Positions 1-11,945 of a DNA stretch of 64,000 nucleotides are shown here, piece after piece (the stretch's first letter is position 1; each line of letters starts with the position of its first letter). The stretch comes from Rosa chinensis (Eukaryota; Streptophyta; Magnoliopsida; Rosales; Rosaceae): assembly GCF_002994745.2 (NCBI RefSeq), contig NC_037092.1:81326824-81390823 (forward strand), written 5' to 3'. The translations under genes and the position numbers were made by a program. The notes under the pieces are model-generated. The model saw only the letters and a program-made list of their open reading frames with translations, ran no database searches and was not told where the DNA came from.

Positions 1-78
1 CACATATCTTAAGAGTTTCATAGGGCATTGCAAGTGTGAGCAAATGAAATCTAAGTCCTGTCAAGGTAATGTGGAGCT
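1..78 (+). repeat. Copy 1 of a dispersed direct repeat
   Basis: The block starting CACATATCTTAAGAG closely matches 2132-2210 in the same orientation, with a handful of mismatches. The window starts inside the repeat, so its left extent is unknown. Confidence 0.75.
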
Positions 79-678
79 TGCAAGATGCACAGAGATATCA
101 ACTCCTGCATGTTTTGGATTCTGCTGATGTTACAACCTTTGGTCAAGGTTGGTCAACACCAGTGCTTTGGCACCATCTTTGCTGTAATTCGTAGCAGAAT
201 GGTGAATACTAACAACAATAGTTCAGACCAGCATCCATCCATGGTCGGTTGATAAGTTATAAGCATTTTTCGGTTAATTGACAGGCATCAACAGGAATTG
301 GAAGCAAAACCTCAGAGCACCAAATCACAATGGCAGAGGCTCCCCGTCATGAACCAAATGTCTAAATTCGAAGATGGAGGAATCCATTTCCAGTTTTCTA
401 CTAGCTAAAAGTTGGACTATTGGTGCTAATCACTAGGCATGGAATTATATTGCAGCTCTTGAAGGTGCAAAATTAATTTTGTTCACCTAATTGAAGAAAT
501 TTTGAATTTTCATAATCAGTGGGATCAAAGGTCAAAATAACTATATCACTCGGGGGCAAAATCTTAAGAGTATTTATCTTGGTACAACTTGGTGAGTGTT
601 TGCATACATATACACTTGATAAGAGTTTGAATATATTCACACTTTATAAGTGCTTTAGTACATATACACTTCATAAAC
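1..678. other. 3' flank of the FKBP gene, no gene seen
   Basis: This stretch lies downstream of the minus-strand FKBP stop codon. Short ORFs here have no recognisable family content. Its first ~78 bases are a near copy of a segment in intron 2 of the FKBP gene (listed separately). Confidence 0.6.
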
Positions 679-3049
679 TCATAGTAGTTTCAAGAGCTGC
701 ACCTCGAATATCAGAGGCTCATTTACATGAGACAAGAGGCTGCGTCGAGGGCCAAACTGCAACCAACAGAATTAACGCAGTATTACTTTAATCTGTTGCA
801 ACCGAAACTACTTCTTCAACTACAGTCATAGCTAGGGAATGAAATAAAGAGAGGGTTTCTAAATGACTGGCACGCCAAGAAGAAACCATTTAACAATAGA
901 GTTGAGGGAATGTATCAAGCGTTGATAAGTTTACCTCTTCAGGAATTGGTTGTAAGCTTTCATTTGTGTATCCCACAGAAGGAGGTATCAATGCTCTCCT
1001 CTTTCCTGAAAAGTAAGCTGAATATGAGTAATTTGTTTCTGTGTATGTATCCAATAACTCTTTTTTGGTCAATACTATGTATGCCATAACAAAACTAAAA
1101 AAGATGTTATCTCAAGCCTAATAGCATTATGCCAACAGATCAACAATATTTTAAAAGCCATCTTTAAAAATTCAAGCCAATTGCTTTTTATTTTTATTTT
1201 TATAATTTTTCTCTCATAGAATTGTAGAGATTTTGGACAGAATTGAAGACATCTCCAACATAAGATACATTACGGATGATCATATTGTTAGTTTGTTACA
1301 CAATGCCTGACCTAGCAATGAGAGGAAGTATGGCAATAACCAAGAAGTACATCTATCAGTACAAGAGGAATGGCAAGAGGAAAGATCAACCACAGTGATC
1401 CACTTATCAAGTACATTTATCAAAACTGTACTTTATTTTTACTGTATTCCTAATTATAAAAAGAGTAAGAAACCGGCAAGCAAGTACATAATGCAGCTCT
1501 TATAATTGTAGCCTTAAGAGTTAGAACACACCTCCGATTCTCATGCCGACCAGAACCTCCTCCAAGCCTTTTATAATCTGAATAGTAAAGTATGTAACAC
1601 ATGATGGCGTATTCGTATAAAGTCTGGAATGCTAACATTCTTAGGAAATATATGCTACAATGAGACAAGATATAACCTGATTTTCGTCCAAAGGAAGTAT
1701 CACAGGTGTGCTTTCTCCATTGAATTGATCAACAGTGCTACATCAGAACAGATTGCCAGTGAGAAACGTTGAAGAGCTAGGAAGATGAAAATTCCAAATG
1801 ACATTTGCTCACAAATGGAACACAATCTACAGGATTTAGTTATCTACCTATGAACAAAATAGCCATTTGTGCGACGGCATACATAGTTAATTTCAACCAA
1901 ATCTCCTTTGGTGGCTGCTGGTCCTTGCCCTTCAACAATCTCTAGGAAACGGAAACCCCGGATTAATGTCACTCAAGATTAAACTGAATTAATCATATAA
2001 GTCCAAGGTGCCTTGTTGCTGGGACAAACGATGCAATCCTATAAAATGCGAATGTGATTTGATTCCACACACGGGGTTTTCAAAATTTTGAGCTCAAATT
2101 ACCAACAGCTACCCTCACGGAAATAGCACATCACATATCTTAAGAGTTTCATATGGTATTGCAAGTGTGAGCAAATGAAATCCAAGTCATGTCAAGGCAA
2201 TGTGGAGATTGGTACTACTGAATAATCATTGAAGATCATAAGGGGTAAGGCCACATCACTGAAACTGTTCACCAATTTTAAGATACCAATTACAGGCAAA
2301 ATCCTTCCTGAGTAAGCAGCATTATGTGGAATCTTATAAATTCTGTACCTTGGATCCTCACACCACTGGGAAGCTTTAAGGTCCTGGAAGCTTCAAATTT
2401 CCAAACAAATATTACATATGAGACTCATACACATTTTAAATACAAAGCTCAATCCTCAACATAACCATCAGGCCCTGAACTTTGAGCTTAAACTTAAAAG
2501 CAAAAATCAAAACCAAAATGGAAACAAACAAAACCCCACATACAAAATCTTACCGAATCACTTCAGGTTCCTTCATCTCCGGCATTGGTGCAGCCAAAAC
2601 AGGATGTGATAGGATTGGGCAGAACCCCATAAACTGCAAAAGCAGCCTCCTTGGTAATCTTTTGGGAAATCTTTCATGCAAATTCTTAGCAGCCACAGCG
2701 TTCTTGGGTGGCTCTTTATCTACATATCTGGTTTACCCACAACAATATAATCACTAGTCTTCACACAGAACTGAAACCAAAATGTAAATAAGTGACAGAG
2801 CATAGTCAACTGGAAGAACATAAATTTTCAATCACCCAAAATTGAATCTTTAGGTTGAATCAGAACACTGGGAATCAATTTGGGTCCTGAGCACATTGTT
2901 ATGCAATTCTATAAGATATCTTTCATGGGTAATCAATGTAACTTTAGATTACTACATTGAATGCATTTGTAAGTTGATGGAAGAATTTACCTTGGATTTT
3001 TGGGAGAACATGGGAGTTGAAGAAAGCTTGGAACTGAGAGAGTTTCCAT
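679..3049 (-). CDS. FKBP-type peptidyl-prolyl isomerase, chloroplast lumen type (FKBP17-1-like); one frame conflict in exon 3
   Basis: Seven coding exons on the minus strand: 3049-2991, 2727-2554, about 1983-1848, 1737-1677, 1577-1532, 1005-935 and 756-679. The start is the ATG at 3049, giving METLSVPSF. Exon 2 encodes a twin-arginine stretch (PRRLLLQF), a hydrophobic run and an AAP cleavage-like site, as in Tat-routed thylakoid lumen proteins. Exons 3-7 give the FKBP fold: EGQGP, DLVEINYVCRR, STVDQFNGES, GLEEVLVGM, KRRALIPPSVGY and the tail FEVQLLKLL. About 207 residues. Exons 1, 2 and 4-7 join in phase. Exon 3 fits the family only if one base in the GGGTTTCCGTTTCC tract (about 1945-1955) is ignored; the strict frame hits a stop. 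This is an assembly indel or a damaging mutation. The family assignment is recognised from remembered Arabidopsis FKBP17-1; the exact orthologue is tentative. Several lumenal FKBPs of this kind lack isomerase activity, so catalysis is not implied. Confidence 0.85.
2132..2210 (+). repeat. Copy 2 of the dispersed direct repeat, in FKBP intron 2
   Basis: It matches 1-78. It lies inside the second intron of the FKBP gene, about 2.13 kb from copy 1. Similarity stops after ~78 bases. Confidence 0.75.
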
Positions 3050-4267
3050 TTGCCTAAGGGAGTTCAAGAATTTGGAGATAAATGGATAAACCTGGAGGGA
3101 CCTTTAGCTTGAGAAGGAGGGAGAGTTTTGCTAATGTGTTCGGGTCTGCATGGTACACTCCATGGGGCATTGGTTTTGGACCCGAGTCACCCGACCCGGA
3201 AGGCAGGGTCTTCGAGTCAAGTCAGTCAACGGGTACAAATGATTCATGATGATAAATATTTGTCACCTACCCACAAGTTGAAGCAATTTTTTAAATTTTT
3301 TTTTCTTGTTTTGTATATATATGAATTAGCTTTTCTTTGCCTCAAAAATTAGTTCTTGTTTTGCTCAAAAGCTTTTATTTTGTTATATTCTTGGAAGCTT
3401 TGCTTATGTAAGAATAAATTTATCCAAAATATAAATGTTATGTATAAAAATATGAGTTGTTTTTCCTCAAAAAGAAAAAAATTTGAATTAGTTTGCTTCA
3501 TGTGTCATCATGTCCTCAATAAGTTTTGATCTCTGAAAATGTCTCACTATGTTTGGAGTGATGGGTGATATTTACTTTTTTTCTTCACTTTGCTTCTTAA
3601 TTACTTATGGCTCAATTGTAACCGTTTTGTTGCTGTACTTAATTAGAAGAATAATTATACTCATCTAAGGGATACTTTTAAGGGATTGTTAGAGATAAGT
3701 AGATCTCAATCACGTGTATCAAATTCAAAAAATGAAATTATAACAACTTAAAACATGTATTTATTATCAGCCATCAAATGAACTTATTATTGCCCATGTA
3801 AACAGATATGATTAAAAGAATCTGCAAAAATAAATTTTCAATTTTTGCACTCCATTAGAAGAGTATGGAAAAAAAAAAGATTTCAAATCAACACTTCGAA
3901 TCATATTTTTCAATGTTATTATTTTAAAGTTATTTTTTTAGTATAAAGGGAACGAACCCATGATCTAGTATATCATAATTAAATCTCATTACTTAGGCTG
4001 ACATGAAGAGCTTGGAGCATTCTTTGTCAAAATGGAATAAAAACAAATTTTATGAACAATAAGTTCTTTTCGTGGAGATTGCAATATTCTTTTCTTAAAT
4101 CAGAAGAAAAGAAAAAGCCAAAAAAGGAAGAAAGAACCATTCAAACGTGAGGAAGACTCCCCTAAACTTCATAGCAACTTCAAATATTTTCCCCTTTTCG
4201 GCTTTTCCCATTGGGCTGTGTCCTTTCCTCTTCAAGCCGACGGGGGGGCCCAAAACCCTCCCCCTTC

Positions 4268-4287
4268 CGAACAATCTAGACTTTCCA
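4268..4287 (+). promoter_or_regulatory. HSP90: Imperfect heat-shock-element-like array
   Basis: Read in 5-bp steps, CGAAC AATCT AGACT TTCCA follows the alternating nGAAn/nTTCn pattern with one mismatch in each of units 2-4. It is ~150 bp upstream of the TATA box. This is weak; it is listed because heat-shock elements are expected for cytosolic HSP90 genes. Confidence 0.3.
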
Positions 4288-4292
4288 CGTGG
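4285..4292. promoter_or_regulatory. HSP90: G-box CCACGTGG
   Basis: A perfect palindromic G-box lies ~145 bp upstream of the TATA box. Such sites bind bZIP and bHLH factors in plants. Function here is inferred from position. Confidence 0.5.
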
Positions 4293-4433
4293 CACCAATC
4301 CAACGCGGGTCTAAACCTAACCGGGGCTCCCACAAACCGCAACACCGAAGAAAAACCCGGAAAAATAATTAAAAAAGAAAAAACAGATCCAAATAAATTG
4401 GCAAACCGAAGGATCTAGAAACCCTAGTGTCCA

Positions 4434-4441
4434 CTATAAAA
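4434..4441 (+). promoter_or_regulatory. HSP90: TATA box of the HSP90 gene
   Basis: CTATAAAA lies 128-135 bp upstream of the ATG, so transcription likely begins near 4465. The leader is then ~100 bp and CT-rich. Confidence 0.7.
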
Positions 4442-4547
4442 CCATCGCTTCACTCAACCTTAAAGACCACTACGCTTCTCTCTCTAAAAACTTCTTCGTC
4501 TTCTTCGGCTCTCCCTCGCTCTCTCTGAAACCCTAGATCTGCTCCGA

Positions 4548-4556
4548 AAACCCTAA
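4548..4556 (+). promoter_or_regulatory. HSP90: Telo-box AAACCCTAA in the HSP90 leader
   Basis: An exact AAACCCTAA lies 12 bp before the start codon, with partial AAACCCTAG copies near 4418 and 4528. Telo-boxes are common in leaders of plant translation and growth genes. Confidence 0.45.
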
Positions 4557-4568
4557 TTCCGAGCGGCA

Positions 4569-7540
4569 ATGGCGGACACCGAGACGTTTGCCTTCCAGGC
4601 CGAGATCAACCAGCTTCTCAGCTTGATCATCAACACTTTCTACAGCAACAAGGAGATCTTTCTCCGTGAGCTTATCAGCAATGCCTCCGATGTGAGTCTT
4701 CTTGTCTTTTATTTGTTCATCCGGATTCGATTTCATTATTTGAGTAGTGATTCTTGATTGTTCGTTCGTTGTGGTTTATTGTTCTTGTTTGGATTGTGAG
4801 CGATTGCATTATGGACTGGTTTTCTTTACATCTAGTGTTGGATTATTAGAGATCTGCGACTCTTTAGACTTGATTATTGATTCTAGGGTTTATGATGGTT
4901 TCTTAGTAATAAGAGAGTAAACAATCTGTGGTTTAGTTGTTAATTGGAAATCAGTAATGAAAATTAGATCATGATTTGTGTGGTATTGTGCAGCTGTTGT
5001 TTTGAAATCAGTAGTGAAGGGTTTTTGACTTGGTTGTTTCTTTGTGGCCTGATAGCTCTGTGTTTTTGTTTAATTTTGTAGGATTTGGGGGTTTAGGGTT
5101 TAGATTTTAGTTAGGGGTTTTGTAGTGTTGTGTAACATGCTTTGGGCTCAGTGATAATCACGATCAATGGCATTTTGGGTGTTTTGTATTTGTAATACCA
5201 TAATCATGTCATCATGTGGAAAGAAATAGTTGTAGTTAGTGCTTTTAAATTGGAATTGGTAGGGTGCAGAGTTTATGTCAAGGAATTGAGTTTCATTTAA
5301 GATGATTTGTTTTGATTGTGAGGATCCTTGTTAAGCTGCAGATTAATTAATTTACCCTCGAGGGGTTCTTGTATCCAGGGTTGGTTTTGCTTGAATTTGT
5401 GCCTTTTTGTTTTACCAAAGTTACTTTTGCTCATGTATGGTGTTCTATTTATGCAGGCTCTTGACAAGATTAGATTTGAGAGCTTGACTGACAAGAGCAA
5501 GCTTGAGTCTCAACCAGAGCTCTTTATCCACATTATCCCCGACAAGACCAACAACACATTGACTATTATTGACAGTGGTATTGGGATGACAAAGGCTGGT
5601 AAGTTGCTTTGCTTTTCATTATATGCTTTTTTTTGGGGTGTAATTATATGTTCTTGCAATACTGAAATTGATGTTGTGGTATTAATGAATTTGCTTTATT
5701 TGTGTTTTCAGATTTGGTCAACAACCTCGGTACCATTGCAAGGTCTGGAACCAAGGAATTCATGGAAGCCTTGGCTGCTGGTGCTGATGTTAGCATGATT
5801 GGGCAGTTTGGTGTTGGGTTCTACTCTGCATATCTTGTTGCTGAGAAGGTCATTGTCACCGCCAAGCACAATGATGATGAGCAGTACATCTGGGAGTCTC
5901 AAGCTGGAGGATCATTCACAGTTACCAGGGACTCTGGTGAGCCTCTTGGCAGGGGTACAAGGATCTGCCTCCACCTCAAGGAGGACCAACTTGAGTACCT
6001 TGAAGAGCGCAGACTCAAGGATTTGATCAAGAAGCACTCTGAGTTCATCAGCTACCCAATTTCCTTGTGGATTGAGAAGACCACTGAGAAGGAGATTTCT
6101 GATGATGAGGATGAAGAAGAAAAGAAGGAAGAGGAAGGAAAGGTAGAGGAAGTTGACGAAGAGAAGGAGAAGGAGGAGAAGAAAAAGAAGAAAATCCAGG
6201 AAATTTCTCATGAATGGTCATTGGTTAACAAGCAAAAGCCCATCTGGATGAGGAAGCCAGAAGATATCAACAAGGAAGAGTACTCTGCTTTTTACAAGAG
6301 TCTTACCAATGACTGGGAAGAGCACCTTTCTGTCAAGCACTTCTCAGTTGAGGGTCAGCTGGAATTCAAGGCCATCCTCTTTGTTCCCAAGAGGGCTCCA
6401 TTTGATCTCTTCGACACAAGGAAGAAGCCCAACAACATCAAGCTCTACGTCCGCCGTGTCTTTATCATGGACAACTGTGAGGAGTTGATCCCTGAATACC
6501 TTGGCTTTGTGAAGGGTATTGTTGACTCTGAGGATCTTCCCCTCAATATTTCCAGAGAGATGTTGCAGCAGAACAAGATCTTGAAGGTCATCCGCAAGAA
6601 CTTGGTGAAGAAGTGTATTGAGATGTTCACTGAGATTTCTGAGAACAAGGAGGACTACAACAAGTTCTACGAGTCTTTCTCAAAGAACCTCAAGCTCGGA
6701 ATCCATGAGGACTCCCAGAACAAGACCAAGCTTGCTGATTTGTTGAGGTACCACTCAACCAAGAGCGGTGATGAGATGACCAGCCTTAAGGACTACGTCA
6801 CAAGGATGAAGGAGGGCCAGCAAGATATCTACTACATCACTGGCGAAAGCAAGAAGGCCGTTGAGAACTCTCCTTTCCTAGAGAAGCTTAAGAAGAAGGG
6901 ATATGAGGTTCTGTTCATGGTTGATGCCATTGATGAGTATGCAGTTGGTCAGCTCAAGGAGTATGAGGGCAAAAAGCTCGTCTCTGCCACCAAGGAGGGT
7001 CTCAAGCTTGATGAGACTGAGGACGAGGCCAAGAAGAAAGAAGAGTTGAAGGAGAAGTTTGAGGGACTCTGCAAGGTTGTCAAGGATGTGTTGGGTGACC
7101 GAGTTGAGAAGGTTGTGGTGTCTGACCGTGTGGTCGATTCTCCCTGCTGTTTGGTGACTGGTGAGTATGGCTGGACTGCCAACATGGAAAGGATCATGAA
7201 AGCTCAGGCTTTGAGGGATAACAGCATGGCTGGTTACATGTCTTCCAAGAAGACCATGGAGATCAACCCCGAGAACCCAATCATGGAGGAGCTCAGAAAG
7301 AGGGCTGATGCAGACAAGAATGACAAGTCAGTGAAGGACCTTGTGCTCCTTCTCTTTGAGACTGCCCTGCTTACCTCTGGGTTCAGCCTTGATGACCCCA
7401 ACACCTTCGGCAACAGGATCCACAGGATGTTGAAGCTTGGACTGAGCATTGATGATGATGCCGTTGATGGTGATGCTGACATGCCCCCGTTGGAGGATGT
7501 TGATGCTGAGGCTGAGAGCAAGATGGAGGAAGTCGACTAA
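4569..7540 (+). CDS. HSP90: Cytosolic heat shock protein 90
   Basis: ATP-dependent chaperone that matures kinases, receptors and NLR immune proteins in the cytosol. Three exons, 4569-4691, 5457-5598 and 5712-7540, join in phase to 697 residues; plant cytosolic HSP90s are ~699. The start MADTETFAF is canonical. GHKL ATPase signatures are present: [10 protein letters not shown] with the catalytic Glu at about residue 34 and Asn38, and DSGIGM with Asp80, then [15 protein letters not shown] highly charged linker rich in Glu and Lys (encoded about 6090-6200) separates the N and middle domains. The protein ends in MEEVD, the docking site for TPR co-chaperones, which marks the cytosolic class. There is no transit peptide or KDEL. 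The two-intron structure matches the constitutive plant HSP90 group rather than the heat-induced one. All key residues look intact. Confidence 0.97.
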
Positions 7541-9054
7541 ACAAGAGACCCGACCCACCAGTAGATGTTTACTTTTTGCGCAGTAGTGATATTTCTGTCT
7601 TTTTTATTTATTTTACCTGGAACCTCTTAATATTTTGGTTAGTTTTGGATGGTTGATGGGTTTTGCTATCGGATATTATAATTTTTAATGCATTTTGGTA
7701 ACCCATTTAATCTCCTATCTTCTCTTATTCTTTAAATTTCTGTTTGTGAGTTTTATCGTGGATATGTTCTTGCCTTCGTGGTTGAGTTTTTATGTTGTGT
7801 TGATCTTACCTGATTGTTATTCTTAACGTGTTGATCGTACTGGAATGTAAGGTCTAAGCCAGAAGAAAAGGCTGTGCTGCCCTTTGCTATGGCCTTGATG
7901 GTTAACATGTTCGTAATTGCTCTTTGGCATAGAGGTTTCTTTATATGAAGTTCTGTGGATGCTGAATGTGCAGGAGAACTTTTTTCTTTTCAGAGGTTGA
8001 GGTGGACTAATATTTGACACCTTAGGGTTCTCTGTCCCGGAGCTGTTGTGAACATAACGGGGCTCAGTTGGGAGGCCTCTTCTTCCTTAGCATCTGTAAT
8101 TCTGTGCTCTGGTGAAAAAATGAAGTCTACATGTACACCTACACTCTGACATCTTCCAGTTGTTGAAGATATGGAAATGTCCAAGTTGACAATTACAGAT
8201 ACTCACAGCTTATTCATAGAATCCAGAAACTCTCTTGTTTGGGAATGAAATTTCATCTTTCTAAAAGTAGATTCTCATACCCAGAAATCCCTGGTATGAT
8301 AGTCCTTGTGTACTTTCCTCTTTGTTTTTTTTTTTTGGGTACAAACTTACTTTTCTTCTTTGGTCATTGTTGAATGAATGATACTAGCAATTGTTAGCAG
8401 ATGTACAGTCCTTGATCATCGGTTAGCCGACTTCATTTTTCTTCTTTGGTCATATTGCTGAATGAGTGATATGAGCACACCATTTGTTAGCAAAACTTCA
8501 ATCCTTGATCATTGGTTAGCCGAAGTTCGGGTGCGAACGAGAATAATAATATATTGGTTAAGCATCCATGTGTCTCTACCACTGAATACAAACCTAAGAC
8601 AAGTATATCTAAAATTCCTTCAACCAATTCAATATAAAAACCAATGACATTCTCGGCTCTACATAATCAAGCTAGTTCGATCAGAGACATTTTTAACCTT
8701 TCTTCTCAGAAGTCAGCACCGTTAAAGTTATAAGCAAGAATGACAGTTGCAGCAGCGACGGTAGAATATAGATTAAACATCAACATCGTGTATTTTTAAC
8801 CCAACCACCTTTCATAAGATTCGGTATTATAGAAAACCCAAAATCAAAACCGACATATCATTAGAGCATGGTCACTCGTTGAGCATCAATTACACACATC
8901 CAAAAATATTCAAAAGAAAAAACAAATATGGTATGAAGAAAATTCTCTACCTGGCCCTTTACATTAGACTGGACCATATTCTTCGGAAACATGCAATCGC
9001 AATAAGTAAATTAAAAAATAATGTCTCCCCTGCTTAAAATGGAAATTTGAACTT
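7541..9054. other. Convergent intergenic region, HSP90 and CBL 3' ends
   Basis: This holds the HSP90 3' UTR (T-rich, from 7541) and the 3' UTR of the minus-strand CBL gene. Two near copies of a ~50-bp motif containing TTTCTTCTTTGGTCAT occur near 8350 and 8440. No gene is supported. Confidence 0.65.
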
Positions 9055-10800
9055 CTAGGTGTCGTCGACTTGTGAGTGAAATACAAAGCTTGGGAATGTT
9101 GTGGTGATGTCTCTGCTCAGAAAACAAAAAAAAATCACGGTTATACTCAGAAGTCGAGCACTATGTAGTGGATCTATAAACAAGTTAAACTATATGTGGA
9201 ATCTGTAACATGTTGCAGGCTGTTTCATCTAGAACCAAGGCAGAGATCCGGATAACAAGATTAGGGTGACACTTTTGGTTGAGAAACCAGATAGTGTCAA
9301 AAATTGTTATTACTCTTAAAGCCAGCATAGGGGAAGGATTGGTGTGTGTGAGAGGCTCTAGCATGATTATTGTATCTGGGACTTACTTGAGGTACTGAAG
9401 AGTCATGTTTTTAAGAAGGGATGGGTGCCGCAAAACAAGGCTCCTCCACTCTTCCTTATCGATCCTCCCATCATGTTTTGTATCAGCTTCCTCAAATGTC
9501 TGAAACCAAGTTCCAAAACAAAGAAAGTAAAATCAAAATCAAACTTCAGTAAGAAACCATAAACTCCTCCACTTAACCAACATGTTCCTTAAATCACAGA
9601 AATGAAAGATGGATTGAGAAAGCACCTTATCGATTATACTTTCTATCACCTCGTCTGAAAGATTCATGCCAGATTCCGCTAGGGTAGCCACTACCATTTG
9701 CTTCACCTAAATGTAGAAATACATTATTGGTTAAAAACAGATGGAAACTTATAAATGAAATCAAAGATAACAAATGAAACAAAAATATTACCTCCTGCCT
9801 TTCAATGAAGCCTTGTTGCTTGAGATCGTATAATTGAAAAGAAACTGGAATTTGACATCATAAAGATCAGTAATACATAAACTATACTGATCAAAGGCTT
9901 AAGTCTTATGTTTCGCATTGATATACCACAGAGTTAGCAAAATAAACATCGTTTTACAATCAACAGCAGGAAATATTCATAATGAATTTCAGATACGTAC
10001 ACTCAATCTTATCGTCGATGGGGGCGTTAGGATGAAAGACAGAGAGAGCGCGAGCAAACTCTTCAAAACCTAGTATTCCATTGTGCTTTGTGTCAAACAA
10101 GTCAAATACCTGCAAAAACAAGTGATAAATAAGCGGTTCCTTATTAAGACATTAAGAAATTGCCTTGAGATGGTCTAATGATGGAATATACAATAAAGAT
10201 ATGTGATTAAAAAAAAGACTATGACAAGTTTGATGAGGATTTAATGTCTCACAGAAAAACGTACACGATCAGCGAACAGGCTCTCTTTCTTGTTTGTCTT
10301 GAATAATGCCAATTGAAACTCCTCCTACACAATGGCATAAAAGAAAGACAAGAGGTATGACGCAAAACGAAAAGAAAAAAAAGTAATTGAGCAACGAGAA
10401 TGGGACCTAGAATATGAGAATCTGCAATATGGGAAACCCAAATCTATACAGGGGAAGTGTTCCCAAAGGAATAGAAAGAATGTACAAAATACAAACCTTG
10501 TTGATCAATCCGTCATCAATCACTGCACTGCTGATCTTCTTAAATAACTCATAAAGTGCCTCTATTTCACTCACGCTAACTGCATAAAAAAGGTAATCAG
10601 CATCTATTTTAGTTAACACGAAGAGATTCAAACAGGGGATACAAATAAAAATTTATCTCGGGGTTAAATAACATACACACTGTCTCTCTAGCTAGAATTT
10701 CAGGGTCTTCTAATCCTCTTGATTGTTTATACAAGTCAAGATCACAGCACCTCAGTAGGGAAGCACATAAATGCTTTAACCCCTCTATGCACTGCAACAT
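9055..10800 (-). CDS. CBL3: Calcineurin B-like calcium sensor, CBL2/CBL3 type
   Basis: Calcium sensor that binds and activates CIPK kinases, acting at the tonoplast for CBL2/3. Eight exons on the minus strand: 10800-10677, 10579-10497, 10324-10265, 10109-10001, 9844-9792, 9706-9626, 9499-9387 and 9112-9055. All join in phase to 226 residues, the usual CBL2/3 length. The N-terminus [14 protein letters not shown]...CCDLD lacks the MGC myristoylation motif of CBL1/9 and matches the cysteine-containing tonoplast-targeting segment of CBL2/3. Four EF-hands follow: the degenerate first near [18 protein letters not shown], then [26 protein letters not shown] and [13 protein letters not shown]. The C-terminus carries the FPSF phosphorylation motif ([12 protein letters not shown]) used by CIPKs. 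It ends QVDDT where the remembered homologues have QVEDT. No damage is seen. CBL2 and CBL3 cannot be separated from one gene alone. Confidence 0.95.
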
Positions 10801-11892
10801 GATATTTTTTGGAGATCAAAACACTCCATACCTGGTTCACATGAAAAAGAGTAGAAATAAGACATTAAATTCAAATGTTTCATTTAAATTAAACATTCTA
10901 TAACTTGTGGATAACAAAACGAACCTTTTAACCATTTCCTGCTTCTTTTTACACACACCCAAATGCCAAGACCCGTGGAGCAGCCAAACCTGGATCTGTC
11001 TTTGACAGATAGATGAGCTATATATTAGAGAAATATCTCACCACAAAAAAAAAAAAAATAAATAAATTGCTCTTGTAAAGCTTAATAATAGACTGACAAT
11101 GAAACAAGCAAAGTGTATAACTGAACATGAAAGTCTTGTAACATCAAATAGGGCCTAGCACATCCGAGTCCTAAACAAACAAAACCATCATAATGCAAAA
11201 CTTAGCTAGACAGTCCTAATCCAATATTCAAACACTCTTTCGGTGACAATTTCATGATTTACTCGCATCTATCAAACCAGTGACCTTTACAGTACCTCAC
11301 CACAGATACACACTCGCTCATTCATACGAAAATCAGTATTGGGGTCTCGAAATCAAAATGGATTTGAATATGAAAAACACACACACATTCTTATCACCAA
11401 TACAATCCTCAAAATCACCAGACCAATCTTCAATCTAAACCATAAGAATCGAATTCAAACGACGAATCTTCACCCAGCTAACAGAATTCCTACCATTCTC
11501 AATGCTTCACAGCACCAATTGGTTGAAAAATTAAAAAAAAAAAAATCAAAAAAGCATAATTGAAGAAAATTCAAACTAAATATGAACTTAAAAGTTTATG
11601 AAAGTGACTATTATTAGTTCACACCAGAATCATTGATACAAATTCTATACAAAAACATCTAATCATAAACAAGAATGGGTTTTGAATCCGAATCCGAATC
11701 CGAATCCGAGATCCAACCACAGAAAACAACAAACCGAACAGATGAGCATATACAAATTGAAACAGAGATAGCTAAGCGATCTGGGTGGTGGCCCAGAAAA
11801 TTGGGAAAATCAGAAAACAGGTGAAGATATCATAAAGATGAGATTTTGATTTCAGAATTTAGAGGATTACATGTAAAAAACCAATCTTTACT

Positions 11893-11945
<53 letters not shown>

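Larger units (their letters stand above)
3050..4433. other. Divergent intergenic region between the FKBP and HSP90 genes
   Basis: About 1.4 kb lies between the FKBP start and the HSP90 TATA box, so it must carry both promoters. It is AT-rich from 3280 to 4100 and GC-richer from 4140 to 4330. I see no supported gene. Confidence 0.7.

Noticed and set aside
5328..5798. Plus-strand ORF spanning intron 1 to intron 2 of HSP90
   Set aside because: It reads through a spliced exon plus flanking introns; only 5457-5598 is coding.
5912..6211. Hydrophobic ORF on the minus strand of HSP90 exon 3
   Set aside because: It is the antisense of the Glu/Lys-rich linker; leucine and phenylalanine runs arise from reversed GAA/AAG codons.
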